A stretch of DNA of 64,000 bases from Tridacna crocea (taxonomy: Eukaryota; Mollusca; Bivalvia; Cardiida; Cardiidae). The position numbers and the translations under genes were made by a program. The stretch covers positions 34,316,172 to 34,380,171 of the forward strand of contig OX031063.1 of assembly GCA_943736015.1 (NCBI GenBank), read 5' to 3'. Below the pieces are notes generated by a model that did no database searches, was not told where the DNA came from, and worked only from the letters and a program-made list of their open reading frames with translations. How positions within the stretch are numbered: position 1 is the stretch's first letter; every line of letters begins with the position of its first letter. Positions 13,001-28,000 of this stretch are shown here, piece by piece.

Positions 13001-16000
13001 TTAACAGCATTTGCTCCTTTTCCAACAATATTTTCAAATGCCTAAAGGGTTAATTGTATCAGACATCTAGATAGAGGAAGTGATTTTGATTTCAAAATTA
13101 GAACTATCAATCATTGTCCAGTAGACCCTATCTTGTGGGTACTCACTAGAGTTGTGTCTTCGAGATGATTCTAATGAGTATGCACAATATAGGGTTAGGA
13201 AGAGAAATAGGAGATTTAGAATACCATCAACCTCTTCCATGGAGATCTTATTACATCATAGTATAATTTGTAGTCATTTACTTGCATATCATCTTCGCAA
13301 GCCAAGGTTGCGATCACTACATGGATCTTCCCTTGGCGGATCGAGCCTGATTTTGAGATTCCGACGACACGCACCCTATTGGATGCTGCTTATTATCTCC
13401 CTTTGTCATATTTCTTACAGCCAATGAAATGTCATTTTACAAACCACTTATGAATACAATAATTCAACATGAAGCAATAACCATAAACATACTTCGACAT
13501 TCCATGGTTAGGTGCTGGGATAAAACATCTGATAATTGATTGGTCACTTTGAAACTTTATGTAAATATTATTCGCCTATGTTTTCTTCGGTGATAGATCA
13601 TTACAGATCCTGCACACATCCATGGAGGTATTCATGTTTACCTTCTACTTTTATCACGACCCTGCTCTATTTTTATCAGAGATGAAATGCTATAAGCGAT
13701 TTGCTTTGATGTAGTTAGAGCTAGCTGCAACCGTTACCAATGAAAATGCATATCAGGTGATTGTCGAAATCAAGCTCAATCCGCTAAGGGAGAGTAGCGT
13801 AGACTCATTCAATTTGAAAGCAGCTGCAGTTGGCAAATTTTTAAATGAGACTTAAATGATTGGAATTGCAGAAAGCATTGCCAAAGATGGAGAAAATGCT
13901 AATTTATTGCGTATTCTGGTTAATCTTTGTCAACAATACGTGTTACAAAAAGTTTGCACATGTACTTCTTATTGGTTGTACTATATGCACAGAGATTTCA
14001 TATTCTCAGATGGTTTGTATAGCAGGAGAGCACACAGCCATATAGTGTTATAAGTTAGAATGATCCTTTTACATGCTGAAATATCTGCAAATAGCAAAAA
14101 TTTAGGCCTATGTCAGCCTGCCTGGACAGTGAAGATTGAAATGGTCAATACTGTTTGTAGAAGCTGAATTACTTAAACCTTCTTTTCACAGCACACAAAT
14201 AGAGAAAGCCCTTTTCATTAATTAGCACTGTAGGGTTAATGAATGCAAAGTTTTTTAACTCTTTACCAAAGAGGAAATTTTAGACTGGTCCAAATTGAAT
14301 ACCCTTGCAGAGGACAACATAAGTGTAACTCAACAATTGAAATTTGTCTTCCAGCAGGATAGAAAACATTGTGGGAAAATAAGAAAATGCTTGCTGCCAG
14401 CATGTTCTCCTTTTCCTGCAATGTTTTCAAAAGGCTTGAAGGATTAAAGGGTTAAAACAACTTGACCTTGTACAACTTGACCTTGTACTCTTTTAATAAC
14501 TATAAGTTTTGTTTAAAGCTTGTACAATTTTCTCAGTATGTTTTTTCGTGTTTATAAATATTGTCCCCTTGTTAATTAAGCATCGTTCAGTAGGGACTAA
14601 TTTCATAGAAACCAAGATTACTATTTAAGTTTTGTGAAAGCTTTTTTAAAAAGTATACAGTCAGACATACATGTAAGCATCACCCAAACATATTTAGTCA
14701 TATGTTTTTGATGGATAACATTTTATTTAGTATATTTTCAAGCTATGCACGGACCCACTACACAAGTAACAGGCTGCTGTACGAGCCAGAGGAAAGGATG
14801 GCTAAGAGAAAACTCCAAAGCCCAGAAATGGCAAATTGTGGGCATGACTAATGCTGGTCCAAACACATGGGTTATTGCTGGTCAGTTTTGGTGATGCTTA
14901 ACTTATGTCTGACTGTATATTATGATTTTTCTTTATATATGCACATTGTTTTGAAAAAAAAAAAAAAGGAAGATAGAGAAAGCTATAAAAAATTAATTTG
15001 TAATCAAAACATTATTTATCCCAATTGTTATGTTACATCTTCTTTTATTTCTGAGTGAGCTTAGATGTGAAATGTCTTTTTCCTCTTTCCATAGAAAGCT
15101 TTTATCCCTTAAGGCCTAAAAGGATAATATCTAGGGTTTCCCTACCCAAACCTAGAAAATGCTTCCTAGACATTTACCCTGTGCTTGAAAAAAAAAAACT
15201 GTTGGTGTGATTTCATTGCAGGGTCCATGTAAAAGCTTTCTGGGAAAAAAAAATCCCTTCTTACCCTACCTACAGCATCTCAGACAAAAACACTAAACAC
15301 AGATGGTTTTTTTGTTAGGCAAATATTGATGAATAAAAGACACAAATGATTACAATTTCAAGGCTGCTTGTGTCTAACTCTTTCCCACACAATCCGGACT
15401 TTTAACAGCCCTTAGAAAGAAAGCTTTTTAAAACATTGTGGGAAAAGGAGAAAATGCTGGTTACCAGCATTTTCTCCTTTCCCACAATGTTTTCTACGTT
15501 TCCCAAATTGATTTCGCATTTTTGATTCACAATTATTTTGTTGTCTTCAAATGCTTTCAATTTGGACTGGTCCAAAATTTTGTTGTTTGGTATAGAGCCA
15601 AAGTGTTCCAGCAAAGCATACAGTATAGATCAAAGGTTAGAATACATAGCAGAGCTGCAGATAGAGAGTGATTTTGATTTCAAAATTGAAAAATATGAAT
15701 TATTCTCAACTAAACCCTATGTTGTGGGTACTCATTAGAATCGTCTTGCCGAGACGATTCTAATGATTACTCACAACATAGGGTTTTGGAGAGAAATAAT
15801 GGATTTAGAATACAATCACTCCCTCTTATCTGGAGGTCTGCATGGTATTTGCTGTCTGGTCTTGATTTATATTGACTGCAAAAGTGATCTGAGTTGTCAG
15901 ACAGTGTTTTTGAAAGAACAGACTGCAAGTTTGTGCAGTCTGATCTTGACTTCACACTGGTTGCAACAATAGTTGTGAAAGGGGCTTTATGTGTTAACTC

Positions 16001-19000
16001 TTTACCACACAATCCCGACTTTTAACGACCCTGGGGAAGAAGCCTTGGAGAAGATGAAAACATTTTGGGAAAAGGAGAAAATGCTGTATACAGCATTTTC
16101 TCCTTTTTCCACAATGTTTTCTACCCTCCCAACCTACAAATTTCAATTTTTGAGCCACATTTATTGTTGTCTGCAGGTGCTTTGAATTTGGACAAGTCTG
16201 CAATTTTGTTGTTTGGTAAAGAGTTAACTCTTTGCCCCATAAGGCATTTCTTTGGTATCTCTAATTGACCCTTAATAACAGCAAGGATGAACCTGTTTCT
16301 TAAGTGTATATGACACCTTTTGACAGCATAGAAGATATTGTGACAAAAGGTGAAATTGCTCGTCATGAGCAATTTCACCTTTTGCTACAGTGTTTTCAAA
16401 AGATTCCTACAAGCAATGCATAGAAATTAGTATCTATGGAGTAAAAGGCTAAAATAGGTTTTGCTCATTGATAAGATCTGGAAGGTGACAGCAGTGTCTC
16501 TTTGTGTATCACTGAGCCATGCTCTGACAAAAAGAGATTTTTTTGGTCCTGGTCAGCTTGTGCAGACTGCAGGCTAATCTGGATTGATACTTTAAGCAGA
16601 ATGCATTAAGTGCCCTTTTCACATAGCAAGGCTCAACAGAAGGAAATTTATGGCAGGCTGTTACTATGTTTGTTTACAAAATCTTCTCTTTCTAAATGCA
16701 ACCTGTATACAGTATAGATGAAGTGCATGTAGATTTATGTTGAGATATTTTTTAGATGGCGTAGGTCAAGATCATGTAGGGCCTGTATTCACCAACCAAC
16801 CAACATTCTTTGTCTTATTCTCCAGAATTTTCTACAATTGTAAGTAACACAGCTTCTGATTGGCTAAACCGAATGGTTTAGCCAATCAGAAGTTGTGTTT
16901 TTTACAAATTTAGAAAACCTTGGAGAATAAGACAAAGAATATTCTCAAGAGTGGTTGGTGAATACGAGCCCAGGCTGCAATTATTTTATATTCTTTGGGC
17001 TGATTTGGGATCTGCAACCTCCATTACCTTATTTAACCTGTTTACCACACAATGTCCAGTTTTGACAACCCTGAAAAGTCTCATATTGAAACATTGCGGA
17101 AAAAGGAGAAAATGCTGGTAGCAAGTGTCTGGATATCAAAGGTCCAATCTAGGTCAATTTTAAATTGGTAGTTTGGTAAAAAATCAAACTAACAGACTCA
17201 ATGTCTTGCTTCTCAGAACATTCTCTGAAAGCATATTACCAGCATGTTCTCCTTTTCCGAAGATGTTTTTTTTTTCTTTTAAAAGGTAGCGTGTAATTTC
17301 AATATTTAAACTATGGCTATTGCCATGTTTAATTATGACAAAGTACTGGAAAATAATAAGGTTGTTTAATTACAGCAAAATTTCACATTTGGTGCTCTAG
17401 TGGCTATTAAGTCTATACCAAATGATGAAATTTTAGATTGGTCTGAATTGAAAGCACTTGCAGACGACAAAACATAACTCAAAAATTATAATTTGTTTTG
17501 GGAAGGGTAGAAAACATTGTTGGAAAAGGAGAAAATGCTGGTTACCTTTTCCTACAGCGTTTTTAGAAAAAGCTTCTTTATCAGGGTTGTTAAAAGATGT
17601 GATTGTGTAATAAAGTGTTAAAGGGTTCGCCTCTTTGAAAGACAATAGAAAACCATTTCTGAATATCCATGTTGAAAGATAAAAAAAAATTAGATGAAGC
17701 GAAAAAGATTTATTTCTGGTTGTTTGGAAAACATTATGGAAAAAATGCTGTTTTGACATTTTCTCCTTTTCATGCAATACATATAATTTCAAAGACCAGC
17801 ATTTGCATTTATGACTATTTCAGAGTGGCTGAAATGATTCAGTTTTGCTTTGATAGGGTAGAAAACCTGGTGGGAAAAGGAGAAAATGCTGGTCACCAGC
17901 ATTTTCTCCTTTTCCCACAATGTTTTCATTCAGCTTCTCCCTCTCAAGGGTTACAAGACTTAGTAGTCATTGTGTGGCAAAGGGTTAAAAGTTCATATCA
18001 TTTATGCAGCAGGATACGGGTTAATGTGTGCTTTCTATATCTTTTTTCGTCAATTAGACCTCACCTGGACCGGCTGATACAGATTTAACATATGGGGATG
18101 TGGGTATGTATGTCTTTTCTAAAATCAAATCCTTACAGCACTTGAGCGAGCTGAAGTTGGTTTTGAAGAAAGAGTAGAATAAGATCAGACAGCACATTCT
18201 GAGCAGTCTGATCTCTGGATGTACATTGTCCTGTAAGCTGAACTATTCTGGATAATTGCAACATCTGGTCTTATTATGGCTCATCTCCCTGGAATGGCAA
18301 TGCTACTTGAATCTTACATAGGGTGTTTTTCATTATAAACCCAATAAGCACCCTTTGACAGTTAGCTCTTTGGCTGCTAAGTGTGACCTACTGACCTTTA
18401 CTGGATAGTGTAGATCAAGATCAGACAGCACAGAATGTTCAGTCTGATCTTTGACCTACACTGTCAGATTAGGATGCATTGTTCCACAGTATATAAACCA
18501 ACTGTGCCCAAACCAGAAATTGCGAGTAAATTTCAGTGAGGTCCACTTTGCATTAGAGACAGCTGAGATAAAAATTGTTGCTTCTTTCATACTGATGAAT
18601 GTAAAGTACATGAATTTGAATCTTTATGTATAGTTTGTGCCAAACCTTTATTGTTATTACATAAACTGTTTTTTCGTCTCTATTTATTGATTTAAGTGAT
18701 CTTTGCATGTCTGTAAATCAATATTACCAGCCTGTGTTAAGATTTTCTAATGTTTTGCAAAATTAGACCTTTTTAGATTCCACCAAAGTATACAAAATTT
18801 TGATTTGTTTATCACCAAATGGCTCGCAGATCACAAATTATTTGTGGTTCAGGTGATTTGTTCTTATGTAGCAAACATTATGAGAAAGGAGAAAATGCTG
18901 GTCACAAGCATTTTCTCCTTTTCCTGTAATGTTTTCAAAAGCCTCTTTTCTCAAGTTCGTGAAAACTGAAGACTGTTTTGTAAAGGGAGAGAGGTTTGAC

Positions 19001-22000
19001 CTTTGAAAGTTATGATGCTGACACGTACTCCAAGAGTTAACCCAATTTACCACACAATCCCTACCTTTGACAACCTTGAAAAAGAAGCCTTTAGAAAATG
19101 TTATGGGAAAAGGAGAAAATGCTGGTAACCAGCATTTTCTCCTTTTTCCACAATGTTTTCTACCTTTTACAAAACCAATTTCAAATATTCAGTCACTTTT
19201 ATTTTGTTGTCTGCAAATGCTTTCGATTTAGACAAACCTGAAATATTGTCGTTTGGTAATGGGTTAATATCATGGGTTAATGACACTATAATGTTAGATA
19301 CCAGTTTAAGGTCTGAGTTCATGAAGAGAAAATCTGTGAGTATCTAATTAAGAAATAAAGATTTCAAAGGAAAATAGACCATGAGTTTATTGAAAGTTTT
19401 AAATCCTTTTACCAAACCATCCAAAGTTTTAACCCCAGTAAGGTAAGAGGATTTTGGAAACAAATTGGAAAAGGAGAAAGTGCTGGTAAGGAGCATTTTT
19501 TTCTTTTTCCTTCAACGCTATCTACCCTGTCATTGACTGATCCTATGATTTAAGTCACTATGTAGTAATCTATCATTCTGCAAACACTTTCAATTTGAAA
19601 AAAAAAAAAATGTTAAAATTTAATGTTTGTAAAAGAAAGTAAAGAAGTGTAGTACTGATTAAGTCTTTTTCAAACAATCGTGAGTTTTCACGACCCAGAG
19701 ACAAAAGGCTTATGAAAGCATTGTTTGAAAAGGAGAAAATGCTGATTATCCACATTTTCTCCTTTTTCCACAATTTGTTCTATCCTTCCCAAAGCATTTT
19801 TTTTTTTTTACTTTTGAGTCACTTTAATTTTGTCATCTGCTAATGCTTTCAATTTGGACCAGTCTAGAATTTTGTTGACTGGTAAAGAGTTAACTCTTTA
19901 CCACACAATCCCGACTTTTAATGACCCTGAGAAAGAAGCCTTTTGAAAACATTGAGGGAAAAGGAGAAAATGCTGGTAACCGGCATTTTCTCCTTTTTCC
20001 ACAATGTTTTCTACCCTTCCAAAACCAAATTGCAATTTTTCACTCAATTTGCAAATGCTTTCAAAAATTTGGAACAGTCTAAAATTTTGTTGACTGGTAA
20101 AGAGTTAATCTAAGAACTGAACCCTTCTTTTACCAATCCCAAAATTTCATAACTCATAGGAATTCTGCTATGGTAACTAGCATTTTCTTGTTTTCCCCCA
20201 ATCTATTTTCTGTGCTTTCAATAGAAAGCCCTATACTTTCAAACATACATGTATTTGAGTTATTGTCTGCAAAATGCTTCCAGATTTAAAAAGTATAAAA
20301 TTTTGTATTTTATGGTGACAAGGTATTAAGTTCTGATCATAGTATTGGATGAAAGGATTTGGTCAGACGCTGTAATTATAGGTTATCTGTGCATTACTTT
20401 TTTCATCGCTTAATAACTAGCTATTATGTTTAAATAAAGCCCCATAATCAGAGAAAAAAGGAAAATGTTTTATAAAGATAAACCTATGTTTTTTAGTCAA
20501 CCTTATGAGACGATGCACCCATTACCATTTTATCAAACATCTTACATACAAGCCTTGGTTTTAGAGACCCTTAACCCATTAACAAAATTTTGGGCTAGTC
20601 TAAACTGAAAGCATTTGCAGTCAACAAAACAAATGTGAATCTAACATTGAAATTTGATTTGGAAAAGGTAGTTACCAGCATTTTCTCCTTTCCCCACAAT
20701 GTTTTCAAAGACTTTCTTTCTCAGGGTCGTTAAAAGTCAGGATTATGTGGTAAAGAGTTAAGCAAGAGGCTATTGAAACACTGTGGAAAAAAAGGAGAAA
20801 TCTTTGTACAAAGAATTTTCTCCTTTTGACACAGTGCTTTCACCTATCTCCATGGCTAAATTATCATTTGAATTTCTAACTTATCATCTGCAAATGCCTA
20901 CAAATTTGGACAAATATTAAGTTTTGTCATTTGGTTAGGGATTGGTCAATGATAGACCATTCTTAGAAACACTGCAACAAAGGAATATTTAGCTTTATTA
21001 TTATTATGTAGGCACACAGTCAGATATTAATTTGTTTAGAACAGGTATAATCCATACAGTACTAAAATTAATGGTTATAGGGGACAAAGAAAACTAGGAA
21101 GCATTGTTAGAGCTTACGAACATAAAAAGTTTGTAACAAATGCATAGCGTATACTGAGTATACAAACTGCCCCTGGCAGGATTCAAGCCCATACGGACAA
21201 GATCCTTATTTTTTCGAGGTTTAAACTGGGATGAAGCCATGCAGGAAGGAGTGATCTCTGGTAGCACACCCCCTCTTAAAGTCATCATTTATTAATGACT
21301 CAAAGCCTTGTTGGGCAGAAAGTCCATTTTTTTGAAAAACAAATGGGATTAACGGCTCAATGGCCAATACCAGACAAGTGCCCATCTTACAAACATGAAA
21401 GTTCGTTACAAAATTAATGCATCTACAAACCTCTCCTGGCTGTTGTGGAAGCCATGTGGACAAGATCCTCTTTTTTCGAGGTTTAAAAGACCAACACCAT
21501 AACTACTGAGCAAAAAAGATTTTTCCCTAACACAATTGTAAGATATTTAAAACAGGATGAAGCCATGCCTTAAGGAGTGGTCTCCCATAATACAGCAAAG
21601 AAGAAATTTGTCTTTTTTCTCATAATGTTTTCAAAAGCCATCTCCTCTAAGCTAAGAGTCTTCATTATGGGGGTGCTTGGTAAAAGATCAATTGTATATG
21701 TTTAATATGTTTTTCAGGTTTTCATGCCATTGGTAATACAGGACGACTGTTGGTAGATTTGGCCATTGTTATATCTCAAACAGGTAAGTAGTTTTCTTTA
21801 TTGATGCAAGGCTTGCACTAAGAGGGATGCTGGTCTAATCCCTAGTTTTGCCAAAGTCTTTGTTGGCTTTGATGTACAGTAGTGACTTTGATAGAGTTTA
21901 TTCTTCTCATACCACTGACCATTGTTTGGTAAACATGAAATTACCTTTTTCTGATTAACTTTTTACTAAATGACAAATTTTTATACAGATTCGAATTACA

Positions 22001-25000
22001 ACACTTGCACACGACAAAATAAATGTAACTCTAAAACTGGAATTTGTTTCCAGCAGGGTAGAAATACTGTAAAAAAAAAGAGCTGCATTTTTTCTCCCCT
22101 TCCCACAATGTTTTCAAAAGGCTTTTATCTCACATTTGTAAAAACCAGGATTTGTGTAGTAAAGGGTATAACCCCTTACCAAACAATCCCTGGTTTTTTA
22201 TGACCCTTAGATAGAAGCTTTTTCAAAACATTTTGGGAAAAGGAGAAAATGCTGGTAACCAGCATTTCGCCTTTTCCCACAATGTTTTCTAACCTTCACA
22301 AAACAAATTACAAATTTTCAGTCACTTTTATTTCGTTGTTTGCAAGTGCTTTCGATTTGGAGAAGCCTTAAATTTCATTGTTTGGTAATGAGTTAATCTA
22401 TAGATCTCAAAGGATATAACTGTGACTGCATTGGGGGTGGCATAGAATGAAAATTTTGTTGCATAGAATGTATAGCTAAATTCTGATCCATATTATGTGC
22501 TGCTCTCTGAATTTTTTTTTAACCAAAGTAGCATATAAAGATATCACAGCCTTTGCTGGTTAGAAGCATTTCTCCTTTTCTCATAGTGTTTTCAAAAGGC
22601 TTCTTTTCAGGGTTGTGAAAACCAGGGATTCTTTCAGAAAAGGTTTAATTTGCCTATTTGTGCTTTTGATAAATTTGCCTTTCTTCCAATTGGTCCTTTA
22701 GTGGACAATTGTAACCATTTTTTTTACCCTGAAGGAGGCTTTTGAAAACTTTTTTGTAAAGGAAGGAATTATGGAAACCAGAGTTTTATTTCTTTTTTTT
22801 TTCAATCTAACATTTTAAATACAAATCAAATCCTTTCATTTATAGTAGCCCTTTTCTCCATAGATACTCATTTCTACGCATCGCATGTAGGAGCCTTTGG
22901 AAAACATTGCGGCAAAAGGGGAAATTGCTCGTGACGAGCAATTTCACCTTTTGCCAAAATGTTTTTCCTGCTATTTAAAGGTTAGGTGTCATATACACAT
23001 AAGAAACAGCTTCATCCTTGCTATTATTTAGGGTCAATTAGAGATACCATAGAAATGCCTTATGGGATTTACTGCAAACAATTTTATGTTTGACATGTCT
23101 TAACTTGCAGTTAACTCTCTTTACCAAACTACAAAATCTTGGATTTGTCCAACTGGAAAGCATGTGTAGGCAATAAAAATAGATGTAACTCATACATTGA
23201 AATTTATTTTGCTGAAACATTGCTGGATTCGGTGGAAATACTGGTTACCAGCATGTGCTCCCTGTCCAACAGTGTTTTGTAAATTCTTTTCTTCTCAGGT
23301 TTGGTAACATTGTCTGCGCATGTTTTATTCTTCCTGTCTTGTATGATACATCACTACCCCCATTATTGGGGGGATTGTAGTAATAGGGACTATAAAGTAG
23401 CAATGGAGAAAATGGCTTTTATCAATATGTTTGAGGAGAAATCAGGCCTGTTCTAGCTCCAGATATCTCTAAACTGCTGATCATAGCTGAGTTAATTGCA
23501 CCTGGTTGCGTCTTAATTAAATGTTTATTTTAGTTTGCAATTCAAAGTAATGGTTGTTGCATAGAAAGGTAGGCTGGTTCTGTACCCAGGATGCTCAAAT
23601 TGGATAGATGTGCATTTGTAGAATGCCATCTACTGGGAGATAATGGGGTTGGTAAAAGTTAGGATTGTGTGGTAAGGGTGAAGAGCAAAGAATATGAATA
23701 TTCCTAATATTTCAGAAATTTTTGTTGATTGCAGGAAAGGTAGCTCATTATTGTACAAGGTTTCTTTGACCACACCGGTATCAATGTAGACAAAAATTTT
23801 ACTGGATTTAGAACTGTTACAGAGAACTTAAAGGTCATGGCTGTAGATTGATTCTCTTGCTACCAATTATTCTATTGAGCAATATGAATAAAGCATCTGT
23901 GTGCTGTTTAACTCTTTACCATATCACAAAATTTTGGACTACTCCAAGATGGAAAGCATTATGCAGATGACAAATTAAAGGTGTCTAAGAGGATTTGACT
24001 TGTCTTAGAAAGATCAGAAAACATTGTTGGAAAAGGAGAAAATGCATTTTCTCCTTTTCCCACGATGTTTTAAAAAGACTTCTATCTTTGGGCCGTAAAA
24101 TCCAATGATTGTTTATTAAAGGGTTAACCCTTTATCACACAAACACCACTTTTAACAACCCTGAAAAACAAGCCTTTTGAAAACATTATGGGAAAGGAGA
24201 AAATGCTGTTTATCAGCATTTACTTCTTTCCCACAATGTTTTCTACCCTTTTTAAAACCAATTTCATTTATTCAGACACACATATTTTGTTGTCTACAAA
24301 TGTTTTAAATTTGGGCAAGTCCAAAATTTTGTTGTTTGGTAAAGAGTCAGATGATTGTTATTTTCACAGAGCATAGCTCATGTACAATTTATTCTTTACC
24401 TAGCAAGTCAATGGCAAATAAAAAAAACACTATGGAAGAAAGAGAATTTCCTTCTAGCAAACTATTGCACCAAAATGTATTTATGCAATGCTTTCTACCC
24501 TCGCAAAGAAAAGTTGCTTCTTGGAGCAACATCTGTAAATAGTTTTAATGAAGATGAATCTAAAATGTGTAAGAAAGATTTAACAAGAAGATAGTATTTA
24601 TTTATTAAAGTACATGAAAATGTTGTGGCAAAAGGTGAAACTATTTGTTGCAATTGTTCATGCAAGATAAAAACCATCATCTGCAATTAGATACTGGTTG
24701 TTACCAAATGACAAAATTTTGGACTCGACCAAATTGAAAACATCTGCAGATGAAAAATGCTGGTAACCAGGATCATGGAAACTCGGGATTGTGTGCTCTT
24801 TACTACACAGTTCGATGTTGATTGGAAAGGGATAAACCTTTTGAAAACATTGTGTGAAAAGGAGTTAATTTGTCCCTTACTTGGATAGCTTTTGAATAGC
24901 TTTTGAAAACATTGAAATAAAGGGAGCAGCTGCATGTTTTAAAGTACTTTTTTGCTATGTGTAGGATGATTTCAATGTTATTAAAACTTTACCGTACAAT

Positions 25001-28000
25001 CCTGGGTTTTATGAACAGTGAGGAAAACCATTTGTATACATTGTGAGAAAAGGAGAGATGCTATTTACCATCATTTTCTCCTTTTCCTAAATGATTTTCA
25101 CCTTTTGTCTGAAAAAGCTTTCAATTTCCACGAACCTATTCTGTTACACTCTGGGGGAAGAAAGGATCGTTATTTTTTCTTTTAGGTGTTCTACTTTTAA
25201 TCTGAAAATAAATGTTACAGGGGAAAAAAAGGATCATTATTTTTTCTTTTCAGTGTTCTACTTTCCATCTGAAAATAGGTGTGACAATATGCATATAAAA
25301 ATAAGAAAATTATAACAACATTCTATATTTGTCTTTATTTTATTCAGGTTTTTGCTGTGCCTACATCATTTTTATAACAGAAAACTTAGCAGATTATTTT
25401 CCAAGCATGCAAACGTAAGTTTTATATTCTTTGCCTGGTGTACATGTAGTTCTCCTTTACTGGCTTGATAGACAAACAAAGAGTCATGTCCTCTAACTCT
25501 TTACCACACAGTCTGTAGTTTCAGCAACCCTTAAGAAGAAGGCTTTTGAAAACACTGGGAAAATGAGAAAATGCTCCTTTTCCCACAATGTTTTCTTCAC
25601 TTTCAAAGACAAGAATAATAATTTGAGCTACATTTATTTCATTATCTGCTAAGCTTCCTATTAGGTTGAATCCAAAATTTTATTATGTGGTAAAGAGTAA
25701 TTTACCTCTTCATCACATGGCAGAAAATTTTCGACAACTCCCATTGAAAGCATTTGCGGACAAAAATATCAAGCCATTAAAAAATTGAAACTTGTCAAGG
25801 AAGGGAAGAATTCAACCATTTCTCCTATTCCCTCCATGTTTTTTCACGTTTGTTGAAACTCCAGATTGTGTGGAAGAGGGTTGCACCTTTTCAGAATGAA
25901 AAGTTTTAGACTTTTTCTAAATCAGAACATCTGTTAACGATAATTTCAAAATTGTCATAAATAAGGCTTCAGCACTCTGATAGTGCAAAAAAAAAAAAAA
26001 AAATAGGGGAAAGGGTTACTTGCATTTTCTTCTCTTTTTTGTGAAAGATTTGAATTATTTCTCCTTTGTTGTGCATCTGCTATTCTGCCAGATTTTCGAA
26101 ATATACTTCTATATGGTATTTCATTAAACTATAGAGGACTAAACACAGTTTCACCAATACATACAGAGTAAAACATTTGGTGGGTTTCTGGTGCTTGTGA
26201 TTAATTTGGGCTTGAATTAAAGTCAAGCAGCATGAGACAATTAGGTATGGTGCGAGACTGATACGTAGCAAGATGCCAAAATATTCTTGCGCAGTGAGAA
26301 GTAAATACATGTATGAGCATCAGGAAAATCACCACAGCATTATATTCCTTTTAGTGTTTTTCTACACCTTTTCAACGACAAAATATTGCAAATTATTGAC
26401 ATTTTATTGAAACAATTTTCTCATTTCCCTCGTTTTCCACAATGTTTAGTATCCAATCGAAGAAAAATCTGATAACATGAGCTTTGTTTCATTTGTTGCC
26501 TGCATATTCTCTCAATTCTAAATTTTTTTCATATGGTAAGAGTTGGAGTGCTGAAAAAGCCGGACAGATATTTTTAGTTTACAAATAAGACTAGATTAGT
26601 TGACATGATATAATGGCTGTTGTCTGTAATATTTCAGTAAAGTGGAATGTGTAGATCAAAGATCAGCCTGCATGTTTCTGAAGTCTGATCTTTCATATAC
26701 ACGAGCTGCATAAGCAACTTCAGTTATGAAAGGTGCTTTATGAATTAACTCTTTACCACACAGTCCCAACTTTTGACACCCCTGAGGAAGAAGCCTGTTG
26801 AAAACATTGTAGGAAAAGGAGAAAATGCTGGTTACCAGCATTTTCTCCTTTTCCCACAATGTTTTCTACCCTTTCAAAGTAAAATTGCACCATTTGAGCC
26901 ACTTTGAAATTGTCATCTGCAAATGCTTTTAAGTGGGATTGGTCTAAAATTTTGCTGTGCGGTAATGGATTAAACTATTTTTTCTCCATACAATTTCAGA
27001 CATTACTGGCTATTAATACTACTGCCTCCCATGACAATCATGACATTGACACGTCATCTTGGCGGGCTTGCAATGACAAGGTACAGATTTGGTTCTTGGA
27101 TTTATTATGTTCTCTGTGTACATATTGATCATAGCTGATATTTGCCTTGGGCAAGGAACTGCAGAGCCCTAGCCTTAATCTTGTGAAACTGTTGAATGAC
27201 CTGAATAAGTAACCTGTGTTCAACATTATTTCAATGGTATTTCAACCATATCAGTCATATTGGGTTGACACAATGTGTCCAGTGAGACTTGAACCAAAGG
27301 CTTCCAGGTAAAGAGTCCTACACTTTACCACTGAGCCACACAGGACAAGAAAATACATTATCATGCAATTGCTAACATTATTATCCCTCTAGCTCACAAC
27401 AAATTTCTAGACCTGCTCTGAATTGAAAGCATTTGCTGATGACAGCCTCAATGTGACTCATATAAAATTATTTTTCTCATATAGGGTAGAAAACATTGTG
27501 GAAAATAGAGAAAATAACTGTTTTGACATAAAACTTCCTTTTGACTTGATCAAGTGATTTCAGTACACTAGATGGCTGTGATCCAGCTCCACAAACATAT
27601 CACCAGCTGCATACCATGTAATTTTGTAAAACCTTTGAAAACATTTTGGCAAATGGAGAAATTCCTGATAGCAAGCTTGATCTGTGGTTATGTAAGGCAG
27701 TCCTCAGAATTTTTGTACAGAAGAGAAAGAATTGATCTTTGACATTAGAGTAAAGCCATCTCACCCTATCAACTCATAAAGGATAGAGAACGAGTGATCC
27801 ATGCACTGGCAAAAGGGAGTTTAACCCTTTACCAAACAATCCCTGGTTTTTACGACCCATAGGAATAACCCTTCTGAAAACATTGTAGGGAAAGGAGAAA
27901 ATGCTGGTAACCAGCATTTTCTCCTTTTCCCACAATGTTTTCTACTCCCCTAAAGTTAAGTTTCAATTTTTGAGTCACGTTTATTTCGTCAGTGGCAAAT

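Noticed and set aside
27270..27352. Possible tRNA gene on the minus strand
   Set aside because: A- and B-box-like motifs are present, but no clean acceptor or anticodon stem is seen, and the same head recurs at 47775-47845. SINE heads fit better.
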